Source: CAZWCE01 sp964632505 (lineage in GTDB: Bacteria; Planctomycetota; Planctomycetia; Pirellulales; Thermoguttaceae). From it: 64,000 nt of DNA. The notes under the pieces are model-generated. The model saw only the letters and a program-made list of their open reading frames with translations. It made no database searches and was not told where the DNA came from. The position numbers and the translations under genes were made by a program. The stretch is taken from positions 186,001-250,000 of the forward strand of contig CAZWCE010000006.1 in the NCBI GenBank assembly GCA_964632505.1. The letters run 5' to 3'. Positions 36,690 through 45,180 of the stretch are shown piece by piece; the stretch's first letter is position 1, and every line of letters begins with the position of its first letter.

Positions 36690-37451
36690 ATGGATCTTCA
36701 TTTGAAGGATCAAGTAGTCCTGGTCACCGGCGCGGCTTCGGGATTGGGTAAGACCATCGCCTTGATGCTGGCCGAAGAAGGGGCCAAGGTCGGGGTGAAC
36801 TACCGGAGCCGCAAGGACCAGGCAGACGACGTGGTGCGGGAAATCAAGGAGACATTCGGAACCGAGGCGGTCGCCGTGTACGCCGATGTGTCGATCGAGA
36901 ACGACGTCCTCGCGATGTTCGATGAGACCGAGAAGGCTCTCGGGCCGATCGATGCGCTGGTGAACAACGCGGCTTATTGCCCGAATCCTCCCTGCGTGGA
37001 GCTTTCGGCACAGGAGTTCGACCGGGGCATCAACGCGAATCTCCGCGGCACGTTTCTAACCTGCCGGGAGCTTTGTCGGCGTCTTCTCGCGCGTCAGGCA
37101 CCGGGACGCATCTGCAACGTCTCCTCCCAGGCGGCGTTTCGGGGCTCGAACTCCGGGAAGACGGCTTACGACGCCTCGAAAGCGGGCGTGGTCGGATTCA
37201 CGCGTTCGCTCTCCAAGGAGATGGCCCCGCATCAGGTGAACGTCAACGCCGTGGCGCCGGGATTGATGTATACCGACATCATCGCGGAACAGATCGACAA
37301 GAACCCGGAAGCCTACAACAAGCGGGTTCCCCTGAACCGCATCGGCCGAACCGAGGAGATCGCGGCGGTCTGCGTCTTGCTCTGCTCCGATCGGGCCAGT
37401 TACATGTCGGGTGCGACCGTCGATGTCAGCGGCGGCCTCGCGCTTCACTGA
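36690..37451 (+). CDS. Short-chain dehydrogenase (glucose 1-dehydrogenase-like)
   Basis: 253 residues from the ATG at 36690 with AAGAGGTGA upstream; an earlier in-frame start adds 39 non-conserved residues. Classical SDR: TGAASGLG (13-20), NNAA (92-95), catalytic Ser145, Tyr160 and Lys164 (YDASK), and NVNAVAPGLMYTD. The acidic/basic residues after the second strand (NYRSRKDQ) resemble NADP-using or glucose 1-dehydrogenase types. Cytoplasmic. It probably oxidises the imported sugar or reduces a keto-sugar; substrate not determined. Third gene of the operon. Confidence 0.93.
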   Translation: MDLHLKDQVVLVTGAASGLGKTIALMLAEEGAKVGVNYRSRKDQADDVVREIKETFGTEAVAVYADVSIENDVLAMFDETEKALGPIDALVNNAAYCPNPPCVELSAQEFDRGINANLRGTFLTCRELCRRLLARQAPGRICNVSSQAAFRGSNSGKTAYDASKAGVVGFTRSLSKEMAPHQVNVNAVAPGLMYTDIIAEQIDKNPEAYNKRVPLNRIGRTEEIAAVCVLLCSDRASYMSGATVDVSGGLALH

Positions 37452-37518
37452 TTCCCACTTGGAGGATAACTTTTTTCGTGATCTCATTTTCCGGAACCAT
37501 AAAAAAGGAGAGCATCAA

Positions 37519-38217
37519 ATGACCAACATTTCCAGACGTCATCTCATGAAGGCTTCGGCCGGAACGCTCGCGGGAGCCACGGCTCTGGGACTGGGCAATC
37601 TCGCCACCGCGGTCGAAAAGAAAGGCCTCAATTTAAGCAACGATTTCTTTTACGATGCCGACGGCAAGTTCGATGTCGAAAAAGGCAAAGACGGCATCCT
37701 CAAACTCTGCGATTACTTCGGCTACCCTGTCTTCGATGGTTTCCGCGAAGGTCTCTGGGTTTCCGATTACAACACCGGCCAGTTCACCAAGCTCGGGCTG
37801 GCCGCGTACATGTTCATGAATAATGTCAAGGGCGAATACAGTTACATGCTGATGGACCTGTTTCTGATGCCCAATCAGATGTTGCCCGAGCACTGGCATC
37901 TCACCCCGGAGGAGGGGGCGGCCAAGAATGAAGGTTGGCTCATCCGCTGGGGGCAGAGCAACGTGGTGGGAGTCGGTGAGGCGAATTTGCCCGACTACAT
38001 TGAAATCCCCAAAATCCACATGAGCGGGACGGTGACGACGTACCACAACACTGTGGCGAATCCCGGCGATTTCGTCCCGCTGGCGAAGGTCGGCTCCCGT
38101 CACTGGCAGTACGCCGGCCCCGAGGGGGCGATCATCACCGAAGTGGCCAACGCCCACGACGATCCTTCCGTCCGCCACAGTGATCCGGAACTGAATAAGT
38201 ACTTCCTCGGCGGTTGA
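37519..38217 (+). CDS. Tat-exported cupin, lyxose isomerase-like
   Basis: 232 residues from the ATG at 37519 with AAGGAG upstream. Twin-arginine signal ISRRHLMKASAGTLAGATAL. The core LMPNQMLPEHWHLTPEEG with His125, His127 and following Glu/Lys (AAKNEGW) is a cupin metal site and resembles the D-lyxose ketol-isomerase family (DUF1498). If so it would interconvert an aldose and ketose, feeding the FGGY kinase two genes on. Exported location is odd for an isomerase whose product is then phosphorylated in the cytoplasm. Family similarity is partial, so the activity is a hypothesis. Confidence 0.72.
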   Translation: MTNISRRHLMKASAGTLAGATALGLGNLATAVEKKGLNLSNDFFYDADGKFDVEKGKDGILKLCDYFGYPVFDGFREGLWVSDYNTGQFTKLGLAAYMFMNNVKGEYSYMLMDLFLMPNQMLPEHWHLTPEEGAAKNEGWLIRWGQSNVVGVGEANLPDYIEIPKIHMSGTVTTYHNTVANPGDFVPLAKVGSRHWQYAGPEGAIITEVANAHDDPSVRHSDPELNKYFLGG

Positions 38218-38228
38218 GGTTCCGTTTC

Positions 38229-38269
38229 TCCCGCCGGAGTGCATCGTTCCGATCGCCTTTTCGGCGGGA
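38229..38269 (+). repeat. Inverted repeat between cupin and kinase genes
   Basis: TCCCGCCG (38229-38236) and CGGCGGGA (38262-38269) can form an 8-bp stem with a 25-nt loop in the 202-bp gap. It may attenuate or stabilise part of the operon RNA. Confidence 0.35.
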
Positions 38270-38419
38270 ATCGGGGACGAATCTTCAAAGGAACACGTTG
38301 GGGGAAGACCGCCCGAGAGGTTGCGTTCTTCCCTCTTTTTTTGGGGCGGCATCTCTCCGGAGAGAGGGAGACCGCGTCCCGAATCGGGATAGATCCACAA
38401 CAATCGAAGGAGGTGGATG

Positions 38420-39943
38420 ATGGCGAAATACCTGCTGGGAGTGGACGGCGGCTCGACGATGGTCAAGGCGGCCCTTTTCGATACCCAGGGGACCGAAGTG
38501 GCGGTGCATTCCCGGGAAGTGGCTCATATCTACGAGCATCCCGGATGGACGGAAAACGACATGCAAGCGCTCTGGGAGAGTGTCGGGGCGGTCATTCGAG
38601 AGACGATTTCCGAGTCGGGGATCGATCCGGCGGAGATCGTCTGCGTCACCTGCACCGGGCACGGTAATGGTCTGTACCTGATCGACGCCGAAGGCCGTCC
38701 GGTTCGCAACGGCATCATCTCCTCCGATGCCCGGGCGCGGGAGTACATCGAAACGTGGGACCGCGAAAATATTCTCGAGAAACTCCTCCCGAAGACGATG
38801 CAGGGGATCTGGCCTGGGCAGCCGAACGCCTTGCTGCGCTGGCTGATGGATCACGAGCCGGAGGTGATCGAGAAGACCCGGTGGATGTTCATGTGCAAGG
38901 ATTACCTCCGATTCATGCTCACCGGCAAACCGCTGATGGAGCGGACCGACATGTCGGGGACCAGTTTGATCAACGTTGGGACCGGCGAGTACGACGACGA
39001 GATTCTCGCGGCCTGGGGGCTTTCCGATTTGAAGCGGATCATGCCGCCTCTGGTGCATTCCGGAGAGATTTGCGGCGAGGTGACCTCCGAAGCGGCCGCC
39101 GCGACCGGGCTGGCCGAGGGGACTCCGGTCGCCGGGGGGATGTTCGATATCGACGCCTGCGGATTGGCCGTCGGCATGACCAACGAAACGCAGCTTTGCA
39201 TGATCGCCGGCACCTGGGGGAACAATCAGTACATTACCCGGGAGCCGGTCGTCAGTCCCGAAGTCTTCATGACCAGTTGTTATAGTATTCCCGGCTATTA
39301 CCTCATTCTCGAGGGGAGCCCGACCTCGGCGAGCAATCTCCAGTGGCTGGTCAGCCGGTTCTTCGAGGCCGAGAAGCAACTGCTCGAACAGCGTGAATCC
39401 GGTGGGAGTGTCTTCGATATCTGCAACGACGAGGTGCGGCAGACGAAAGCCGAAGACACGGGGATCATTTTTCTGCCCTACCTCTTCGGTTCGCCGGTGA
39501 GCTTGGATGCCAAGGGGTGTCTCTTCGGCCTTGATGGCCGACATTCACGCGGGCATGTGCTTCGGGCGATGTATGAAGGGATCGTGTTCGGGCACTACTG
39601 GCATATCGAGAAGCTTCTCCTGTTCCGCAACATGCCGGCGACGATTCGCCTGACCGGCGGAGCGGTCAAGAGCGAGGTCTGGTCCCAGATGTTCGCCGAT
39701 ATCTTCCAGACGACCGTCGAGATTCCCGCCGGCACCGAGTTGGGAGCTCTGGGAGCCTGCATCTGCGGGGCGGTGGCAGGAGGCGTCTACGAAGATTTCG
39801 AAAAAGCATGCGAGGCGATGGTCCGCATCGACCGTGTCTATCAGCCGAATCCGCATGAGGGCGAGATCTATCGGAAGAAGTATGCCCGATACAAGAAGCT
39901 GCTGGAAGTTTTCCAGCCGGTCTGGTCGGAATTGGCCTGGTAA
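38420..39943 (+). CDS. FGGY-family carbohydrate kinase, LyxK-like
   Basis: 507 residues. AAGGAGG precedes two adjacent ATGs; the one at 38420 has better spacing. The fold is the actin/hexokinase type: YLLGVDGGSTMVKAALFD (ATP-phosphate loop), TCTGHGNGLYL, GGMFDIDACGLAVGM with the catalytic Asp, AGTWGNNQ, and the FGGY signature region RLTGGAVKSEVWSQMFADI. Colinear segments such as PPLVHSGEICGEVTSEA make it closest to E. coli LyxK (L-xylulose kinase) rather than XylB. It would phosphorylate a ketopentose in the cytoplasm at the end of this operon. Substrate inferred. Confidence 0.9.
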   Translation: MAKYLLGVDGGSTMVKAALFDTQGTEVAVHSREVAHIYEHPGWTENDMQALWESVGAVIRETISESGIDPAEIVCVTCTGHGNGLYLIDAEGRPVRNGIISSDARAREYIETWDRENILEKLLPKTMQGIWPGQPNALLRWLMDHEPEVIEKTRWMFMCKDYLRFMLTGKPLMERTDMSGTSLINVGTGEYDDEILAAWGLSDLKRIMPPLVHSGEICGEVTSEAAAATGLAEGTPVAGGMFDIDACGLAVGMTNETQLCMIAGTWGNNQYITREPVVSPEVFMTSCYSIPGYYLILEGSPTSASNLQWLVSRFFEAEKQLLEQRESGGSVFDICNDEVRQTKAEDTGIIFLPYLFGSPVSLDAKGCLFGLDGRHSRGHVLRAMYEGIVFGHYWHIEKLLLFRNMPATIRLTGGAVKSEVWSQMFADIFQTTVEIPAGTELGALGACICGAVAGGVYEDFEKACEAMVRIDRVYQPNPHEGEIYRKKYARYKKLLEVFQPVWSELAW

Positions 39944-39968
39944 AGAGCCTGATCCATTCGAGCTGAGA

Positions 39969-40010
39969 AAAAAGAGGCGGTCCTGCCAAGAGGCGGTGGG
40001 ATCGCCTTTT
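39969..40010. terminator. Bidirectional terminator between lyxK-like gene and gatB
   Basis: AGGCGGTCC (39975-39983) pairs with GGATCGCCT (39999-40007) with one G-U. TTTT follows on the plus strand, and on the minus strand TCTTTTTT follows (39969-39975), so it can serve both convergent genes. Confidence 0.7.
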
Positions 40011-40033
40011 CTGATACGATCCGGTTGGAAAGA

Positions 40034-41554
40034 TCAGCCGGTTTCGATCAGCTTCAGACAGAGTTGCCGCACCTCGTTCGGATTGACGTTGGGGTTGACC
40101 TGCTTCGCCTTGCCGATCAGGGAGCCGACCGCCTTGACCTTGCCGTTTTTCACATCCTCGACGACGTTCGGGTTCTCTTGGAGCAATTGTCGGCAGATCG
40201 CCTCCAGTTCGCCGGTGTCGACGCCCTCGATTCCGAGATCTTTCATCGTCTCGGCGACCGTCTTTCCGGACTCGAGCATCGCGTCGAACACGTCTCGTGC
40301 CCGGGGACGAGGCACTTCGCCGCCCTTGATTTTTTTGATCAATTCCCCGAGCGACTCCGGTAAAATGAAGAATTCGTCGATTTCCATCTCTTTCTCGTTG
40401 AGCACGCGAAGGACATCCTGCTGGATCCAGTTCGAGGCCTGCTTGGCATCCCCACAGCTCTTCTGCAGGGCGAAGAAATAGTCGGTCACGCCCCGGCCGC
40501 GACCAACGAGCACCTCGGCGTCGTAGGCCGTGAGTTGGTGTTCCTCTTGCAATCGACGACGAAGATCGGCGGGCAGTTCAGGTAGTTCATCGCGGATCCG
40601 GTCGATTTCTTCTTGGGCGAGGATGACCGGCACCAAATCGGGTTCGGGGAAGTAGCGGTAATCGCTTGATTCCTCTTTCGAACGCATGCATCGGGTGATT
40701 TGGGCGTTTTCGTCCCAGAGCCATGTCTGCTTGGTGCTGCCGGAGAAGAGGCGGGAGGTGTCGGTTTCCCGACCGCTCTCGAGCTGTTCCAGGAAGTCTT
40801 CGTACTGTCGATGGGCTTCGTATTCCATCGCGCGGCGGACGGCGCGGAAGCTGTTGAGGTTCTTCACTTCCACGATGGGCGTGACGAAGATCTCCTTTAG
40901 ATTGTTTTCGGCGGTCGGCTCGATGTGCAGATTGATGTTCGCGTCGACCCGGAGGCTCCCTTCCTGCATGTTGCAATCGGAGACGCCGATGTACTGCAAG
41001 AGGAGTTTCAGCTCGGTGAGATAGTTGTAGGCTTCCTCAGGAGAATTCATGTCGGGATGGCTGACGATCTCCAGCAGCGGCACGCCGGTGCGGTTCAAGT
41101 CGATCCGGCTATCGGCGGTATGGGCCTTTTCGTCGTGCAGGCTCTTTCCGGCGTCTTCCTCGAGATGGGCGCGAATGATGCCGATCTTTTTCGTCTCCCG
41201 GCCCTCTTCGTCGAGCGGGATGGACAGATAACCCTCCCGACTCAACGGCAGATCGTACTGACTGATCTGGTAGCCTTTGGGAAGATCCGGGTAGTAGTAG
41301 TTTTTGCGATCCCACTTGGTGAAGTGAGGGATTTCACAGTTCAAGGCGAGGGCGGTTTTCACGGCGAGGCCGAAGGCGCGGCGGTTCATCACGGGCATCG
41401 CACCGGGCATTCCCAAGCAGACCGGGCAGACCTGCGTGTTCGGCTCGGCCCCGAACGAGGTGCTGCAAGCACAGAAGAGCTTGCTTTCGGTCAGGAGCTG
41501 TACATGCGTCTCCAGGCCGATGATGATGCGGTAAGGACCTTGCGATTCAGCCAT
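40034..41554 (-). CDS. gatB: Asp-tRNA(Asn)/Glu-tRNA(Gln) amidotransferase subunit B
   Basis: 506 residues from the ATG at 41554; an upstream in-frame start adds 81 unrelated residues. Subunit B binds the misacylated tRNA and activates it with ATP so that ammonia from GatA converts Glu/Asp to Gln/Asn. IIIGLETHVQLLTESKLFC, VCPVCLGMPGAMPVMNRRA (zinc-type Cys pair), SRIDLNRTGVPLLEIVS, DYRYFPEPDLVPV and the C-terminal YqeY-like helical tail are all present. Last gene of gatCAB on the minus strand, 46 bp after gatA. Cytoplasmic. Confidence 0.97.
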   Translation of the reverse strand: MAESQGPYRIIIGLETHVQLLTESKLFCACSTSFGAEPNTQVCPVCLGMPGAMPVMNRRAFGLAVKTALALNCEIPHFTKWDRKNYYYPDLPKGYQISQYDLPLSREGYLSIPLDEEGRETKKIGIIRAHLEEDAGKSLHDEKAHTADSRIDLNRTGVPLLEIVSHPDMNSPEEAYNYLTELKLLLQYIGVSDCNMQEGSLRVDANINLHIEPTAENNLKEIFVTPIVEVKNLNSFRAVRRAMEYEAHRQYEDFLEQLESGRETDTSRLFSGSTKQTWLWDENAQITRCMRSKEESSDYRYFPEPDLVPVILAQEEIDRIRDELPELPADLRRRLQEEHQLTAYDAEVLVGRGRGVTDYFFALQKSCGDAKQASNWIQQDVLRVLNEKEMEIDEFFILPESLGELIKKIKGGEVPRPRARDVFDAMLESGKTVAETMKDLGIEGVDTGELEAICRQLLQENPNVVEDVKNGKVKAVGSLIGKAKQVNPNVNPNEVRQLCLKLIETG

Positions 41555-41600
41555 GATGGATTCCGTGATGATGTTCGATGAACGTTGAAACCGGTGCGTT

Positions 41601-43103
41601 TCAGGAGGACGAGGGAGATCGTCGGTGCCAGTCGGTCTCCTGCTGGAACATATGGGCCGCGCGAAGAAGACGCGATTCCTCAAGGATGGGGGCTTGCAGA
41701 TGCAGTCCGATAGGAAGTCCGTTCCGGCTGAATCCACAGGGGAGCGAGAGGGCCGGAATCCCCGCCAAGTTGGTGCTGCATGTGTACAAATCGACAAGAT
41801 ACATCGAGAGTGGGTTGTCGGCTTTCTCTCCGAGCCGAAAGGCGGGGGTCGGAGTGACCGGTCCCACGACCAGGTCGACCTCGTCGAACGCCCGATCGAA
41901 ATCTTGACGCAACAGCCGACGGACCTTTTGGGCTTTCAAATAGTAGGCGTCGTAGTAGCCGGCGCTCAGGGCATAGGTGCCCAGCATGATGCGTCGCTTG
42001 ACCTCATCACCGAACGCTTCGCTTCGGGAGCGACGGTAGGTGGTCACCAGCGGACTTTCGTCGTCGGGAATCCGATAGGCATCATCTTCGCCGGGTTCGG
42101 CGGCAGTGCGGTGCCCGTAGTGCATGCCGTCGTACCGGGCCAGATTGCTCGAGGCCTCGCTCGATGCGATGATATAATACGTCGCCACGGCGTATTTGCT
42201 GTGCGGAAGTTCGATTTCTCGGACCGTCGCCCCCAGCGATTCGAAGACCCCGATCGCTTCCCGCACGGCCGTTTCCACCTCCGGATCGAGGCCTTCGCTG
42301 AAATGATCGCGGACGATGCCGAGGCGGAGCGGTTTCAGGGGGGCGGCGACTTCCCGGGTATAATCGGGGACTGCCTGATCGATCGAAGTGGCGTCGTGAG
42401 GGTCGTTGCCGGCGAGCACTTCAAGCAAGAGGGCGGCGTCTTCGGCGGTGCGGCAAATCGGGCCGATCTGGTCGAGACTGCTGGCGAAGGCGATCAATCC
42501 GTATCGGCTGACGCGGCCGTAGGTCGGTTTCATGCCGAGCACTCCGCAGAAGGCGGAAGGCTGGCGGATGGATCCTCCGGTGTCGGTCCCCACGGCCAAG
42601 GGAGCCAGTTGCGCCGCCACCGAGGCGGCGGCTCCGCCGCTGGATCCGCCGGGAATGCAATCCGGGTTCCAGGGATTACGGGTCGGTTGAAAGGCCGACT
42701 TTTCCGTCGATCCCCCCATCGCGAATTCGTCCATGTTGGTCCGTCCGAGAATGACGGCGTCGGCATCCTTGAGTTTCTTGATCACCGTCGCGTCGTAGGG
42801 GGCTTCGAACCGTTCGAGCATCTTCGAGGCGCAGGTCGTCGTTTCCCCCTGCGTGGCGAGGATATCCTTTACCGAAAGGGGCAGACCGGCCAGTCGCCCG
42901 AGCGGTTTGTCGGAGGCGCGTTTTTCATCGATCCGCCGGGCCGTTTCCAGGGACGTCTCCTTGCACACCTTCAGGTAGGCGCCGATCCGGTCGTCCTCCG
43001 AAGCGATGCGCTCCAGATACGCTTCGGTCGCTTCGGTGGAAGTGATTTCGCCCCGGCTCATCAGGTCAAGCAACTCGGTGGCCGTCAATTCGTGAATGGA
43101 CAT
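41601..43103 (-). CDS. gatA: Asp-tRNA(Asn)/Glu-tRNA(Gln) amidotransferase subunit A
   Basis: 500 residues from the ATG at 43103. This amidase-signature glutaminase supplies ammonia to GatB. The Ser-cis-Ser-Lys triad is exact: Lys79 (LPLSVKD), Ser154 (PGGSSGG) and Ser178 (GTDTGGS), the same numbering as S. aureus GatA. An upstream start would prepend 51 residues lacking family similarity. Lies between gatC and gatB in one minus-strand unit. Cytoplasmic. Confidence 0.97.
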   Translation of the reverse strand: MSIHELTATELLDLMSRGEITSTEATEAYLERIASEDDRIGAYLKVCKETSLETARRIDEKRASDKPLGRLAGLPLSVKDILATQGETTTCASKMLERFEAPYDATVIKKLKDADAVILGRTNMDEFAMGGSTEKSAFQPTRNPWNPDCIPGGSSGGAAASVAAQLAPLAVGTDTGGSIRQPSAFCGVLGMKPTYGRVSRYGLIAFASSLDQIGPICRTAEDAALLLEVLAGNDPHDATSIDQAVPDYTREVAAPLKPLRLGIVRDHFSEGLDPEVETAVREAIGVFESLGATVREIELPHSKYAVATYYIIASSEASSNLARYDGMHYGHRTAAEPGEDDAYRIPDDESPLVTTYRRSRSEAFGDEVKRRIMLGTYALSAGYYDAYYLKAQKVRRLLRQDFDRAFDEVDLVVGPVTPTPAFRLGEKADNPLSMYLVDLYTCSTNLAGIPALSLPCGFSRNGLPIGLHLQAPILEESRLLRAAHMFQQETDWHRRSPSSS

Positions 43104-43210
43104 GGGGACTCGCAAGGGAAAGAAGGGAAGCCGGAAGTCGGGAAAGTTGAAATCGCCGAATAGGGGCGGCATCCGACGATCGCGGATCGTCATGGCCGAG
43201 CTACGGGAAT

Positions 43211-43513
43211 TCAGGCATCTCCGCCACCGGTCAGTACCGCCGGTACGAGGAAACATTCCTGGTCGCGTTTGGGGGCATTGGCCAGAGCGGCGTCGCGGGG
43301 GAGACTTTCGGAGCGTCGGTCGTCGCGAAAGACGTTGCTGGAGTCGATCGCATGCGCCATCGGCTCGATCCCGGTGGTATCGACTTCCTCGAGCAGTTCG
43401 ATATATTCCAGGATACTGCCCAGTTCACCGGTCATTTTTGCGAGCTCTGGTTCGGTGAACAGAAGCCTCGCCAGCAGCGCGATGCTTTCGACCTCATTTC
43501 GTTGAATCGACAT
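43211..43513 (-). CDS. gatC: Asp-tRNA(Asn)/Glu-tRNA(Gln) amidotransferase subunit C
   Basis: 100 residues, the usual length. It wraps around GatA and links it to GatB. VESIALLARLLFTEPELAKM, LGSILEYIELLEEVDTTGIE, and the C-terminal FRDDRRSESLPRDAALANAP are the GatC signatures, ending in FLVPAVL. First gene of gatCAB; a 107-bp gap separates it from gatA. Ribosome site is weak (AAGAG). Confidence 0.96.
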   Translation of the reverse strand: MSIQRNEVESIALLARLLFTEPELAKMTGELGSILEYIELLEEVDTTGIEPMAHAIDSSNVFRDDRRSESLPRDAALANAPKRDQECFLVPAVLTGGGDA

Positions 43514-43670
43514 GGCGAACTCTTAACTCAGGGTCTGCTGAAGATCAGAAAAAGTGGATTGGGAATCGGGAGTGCGACTTGTGCTGGAGATCGGTCATGC
43601 CATATCCTTTCGCAAGAACGACGATCTCGAACGCTCCACCCAAACCGCACATCTGCGACTTCAGGCTCTT

Positions 43671-43967
43671 TCACTTTTTCTTCTTGCCGCCACCCATGGC
43701 CGCCTCGACCGGATTCAAATTGAACGGTTCGCTGCGCACCTTTCGTGTCACGGCACCGCTGCGCAAGCAACGAGTGCAGACTTTGACCGTCTTATTCGCC
43801 CCGTTTTCCATGGTCACGCGGACCTTTTGAAGATTGGGGCGAAACTGCCGGCGTGTGATGCCCGTTACCTTGGTTCCGACGCCACCGAGATATTTCGCTT
43901 TTCCTCGATGGGTGACCTTGTTGCCCATTTGAGGGCCTTTTCCGCAAATTTCACATGCTCGAGCCAT
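43671..43967 (-). CDS. rpmB: 50S ribosomal protein L28
   Basis: 98 residues with an extended Lys-rich end (GGGKKKK). ARACEICGKGPQMGNKVTHR, TRRQFRPNLQKVRV and KVCTRCLRSG give the paired CxxC zinc-ribbon seen in bacterial L28; both pairs (Cys5/Cys8 and two near 67-70) are kept. Ribosome site GAGGAG. It is on the same strand as gatCAB, 157 bp upstream, possibly separate. Cytoplasmic, large ribosomal subunit. Confidence 0.97.
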   Translation of the reverse strand: MARACEICGKGPQMGNKVTHRGKAKYLGGVGTKVTGITRRQFRPNLQKVRVTMENGANKTVKVCTRCLRSGAVTRKVRSEPFNLNPVEAAMGGGKKKK

Positions 43968-44121
43968 AATCTTCTTCTCCTCGCACGAAGAAATCGAATT
44001 CTGCTATCTCGTCTTCATCCCCTCCTTACGGCATCGATGGGGCCGGGCATGGTTCGCAAGCAGGCGAATGCGATCGATGGCCGCTCAAGCGGAAGTGTAG
44101 ACTGGTTGGATGAAAGAGCTT

Positions 44122-44149
44122 AGTATACTCGATTTCTTTCCTGAAGCAA
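44122..44149 (-). promoter_or_regulatory. Promoter of rpmB
   Basis: On the minus strand TTGCTT (44144-44149), 16 bp, TATACT (44122-44127). Leader of about 150 nt to the rpmB start. Confidence 0.5.
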
Positions 44150-44228
44150 CCCCCGCGGAACCCCCCTGGATACGTTTTCCCCATATTCAAAGGACGCGTT
44201 CGAAATCGAAAGAGCGTTTGGCGACGGG

Positions 44229-44258
44229 TTGCGGGAAGACCTCCTTCAATGGTATAAT
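44229..44258 (+). promoter_or_regulatory. Promoter of the 44303 gene
   Basis: TTGCGG (44229-44234), 18 bp, perfect TATAAT (44253-44258), about 40 bp before the start. Confidence 0.55.
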
Positions 44259-44302
44259 GGGAAAGTTTTTACTCCTCCCACCCCCCGTGAGCAAGGTGAC
44301 TG

Positions 44303-45046
44303 ATGATGCCGCACCAGGATTCTTTCGTCGCAAGTCGATTCTTTTTTGTTTTTCCTGTTTTTCTCTTCTTCTTTTTCTTTTGTCCGCAGATTCCAAGTTC
44401 TGGACAGGAAATGTTGGAGGAGGATTCACGGATTACCGTCGATCACGATCACGAGGGCCGACCGGTGATGATCATCGATTATTTCTGGGAGTTGCACGAA
44501 GAACCGTCGATCGAAATCTGCCGTCCTGTGGAGGGGGAAACCTCCATCACGAAGCGAAAGCCTTTGGCGTTTCGTGCTCATGATTTCCAAGGGTATATTC
44601 AGCGTGTGGTGGATCGTTGCCACCGTGAAGGGGCGGAGATTCCGACTTACGCCAAAGTCGAGGTGCAGGGAATTCCCATGACCGTCATCGGAAAACGCAA
44701 CTTCCTGCGCAAGCCGGCGGTTTCCCTGGTCGGTGTCGAAAAATTGCCTCTGGAGCTGGAATCGCAGCAGAAGGATTTGGCCCAAACGGTCACTTGGGCT
44801 ATTTTCCCGGTTTTGTCGCCCTGGGCGTACGATGCCAAGAAACTCTGCCTAACCTTGCCGGAAACGTTCTTTTCCCGGCCGCAACCCCTTCGCGTTTCAT
44901 TTCTCCGCGGGAAGCAGAAAGTGTGGGAAGAGACGATCCAGTGGCCCGGTTTCCTTTCCGTGGAAGAAGGAAAGGGGCTGGAGGAGGGCGAGACCGCCGA
45001 GGAAGCGACGCCCGAGGAGAGTGAGAATACGGAAAAAAGCGGCTGA
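44303..45046 (+). CDS. Secreted protein of unknown function
   Basis: 247 residues. AAGGTGA precedes two adjacent ATGs. A strongly hydrophobic Phe-rich signal segment (FFFVFPVFLFFFFFCPQI) is followed by a mature protein of beta and helix mixture (ITVDHDHEGRPVMIIDYFWE, YAKVEVQGIPMTVIGK), then an acidic, Glu-rich tail of about 35 residues. The Phe run ending in Cys could also be a lipoprotein or membrane anchor. No recognised domain. It has its own promoter and precedes an NYN-domain gene on the same strand by 134 bp. Confidence 0.7.
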   Translation: MMPHQDSFVASRFFFVFPVFLFFFFFCPQIPSSGQEMLEEDSRITVDHDHEGRPVMIIDYFWELHEEPSIEICRPVEGETSITKRKPLAFRAHDFQGYIQRVVDRCHREGAEIPTYAKVEVQGIPMTVIGKRNFLRKPAVSLVGVEKLPLELESQQKDLAQTVTWAIFPVLSPWAYDAKKLCLTLPETFFSRPQPLRVSFLRGKQKVWEETIQWPGFLSVEEGKGLEEGETAEEATPEESENTEKSG

Positions 45047-45180
45047 ATCGATCTTCGCGACGTTCGTGATCGTGTGATTCCAAGCGGTGGAATTTAGGTG
45101 ACGACCGAGCGGATCATCCCCGAATATCTTTTCGGAGGGATTCTTTGCCGTTTTCGCTGTGGAGTCTTCCGACATATGGA

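Larger units (their letters stand above)
43968..44302. other. Divergent region upstream of rpmB
   Basis: 335 bp carrying a minus-strand promoter for rpmB and a plus-strand promoter for the following unknown gene. No gene seen. Confidence 0.6.

Noticed and set aside
42173..42180. TATAAT-like hexamer inside gatA
   Set aside because: It lies within conserved coding sequence for a Tyr-Ile-Ile segment and has no -35 or gene start nearby.
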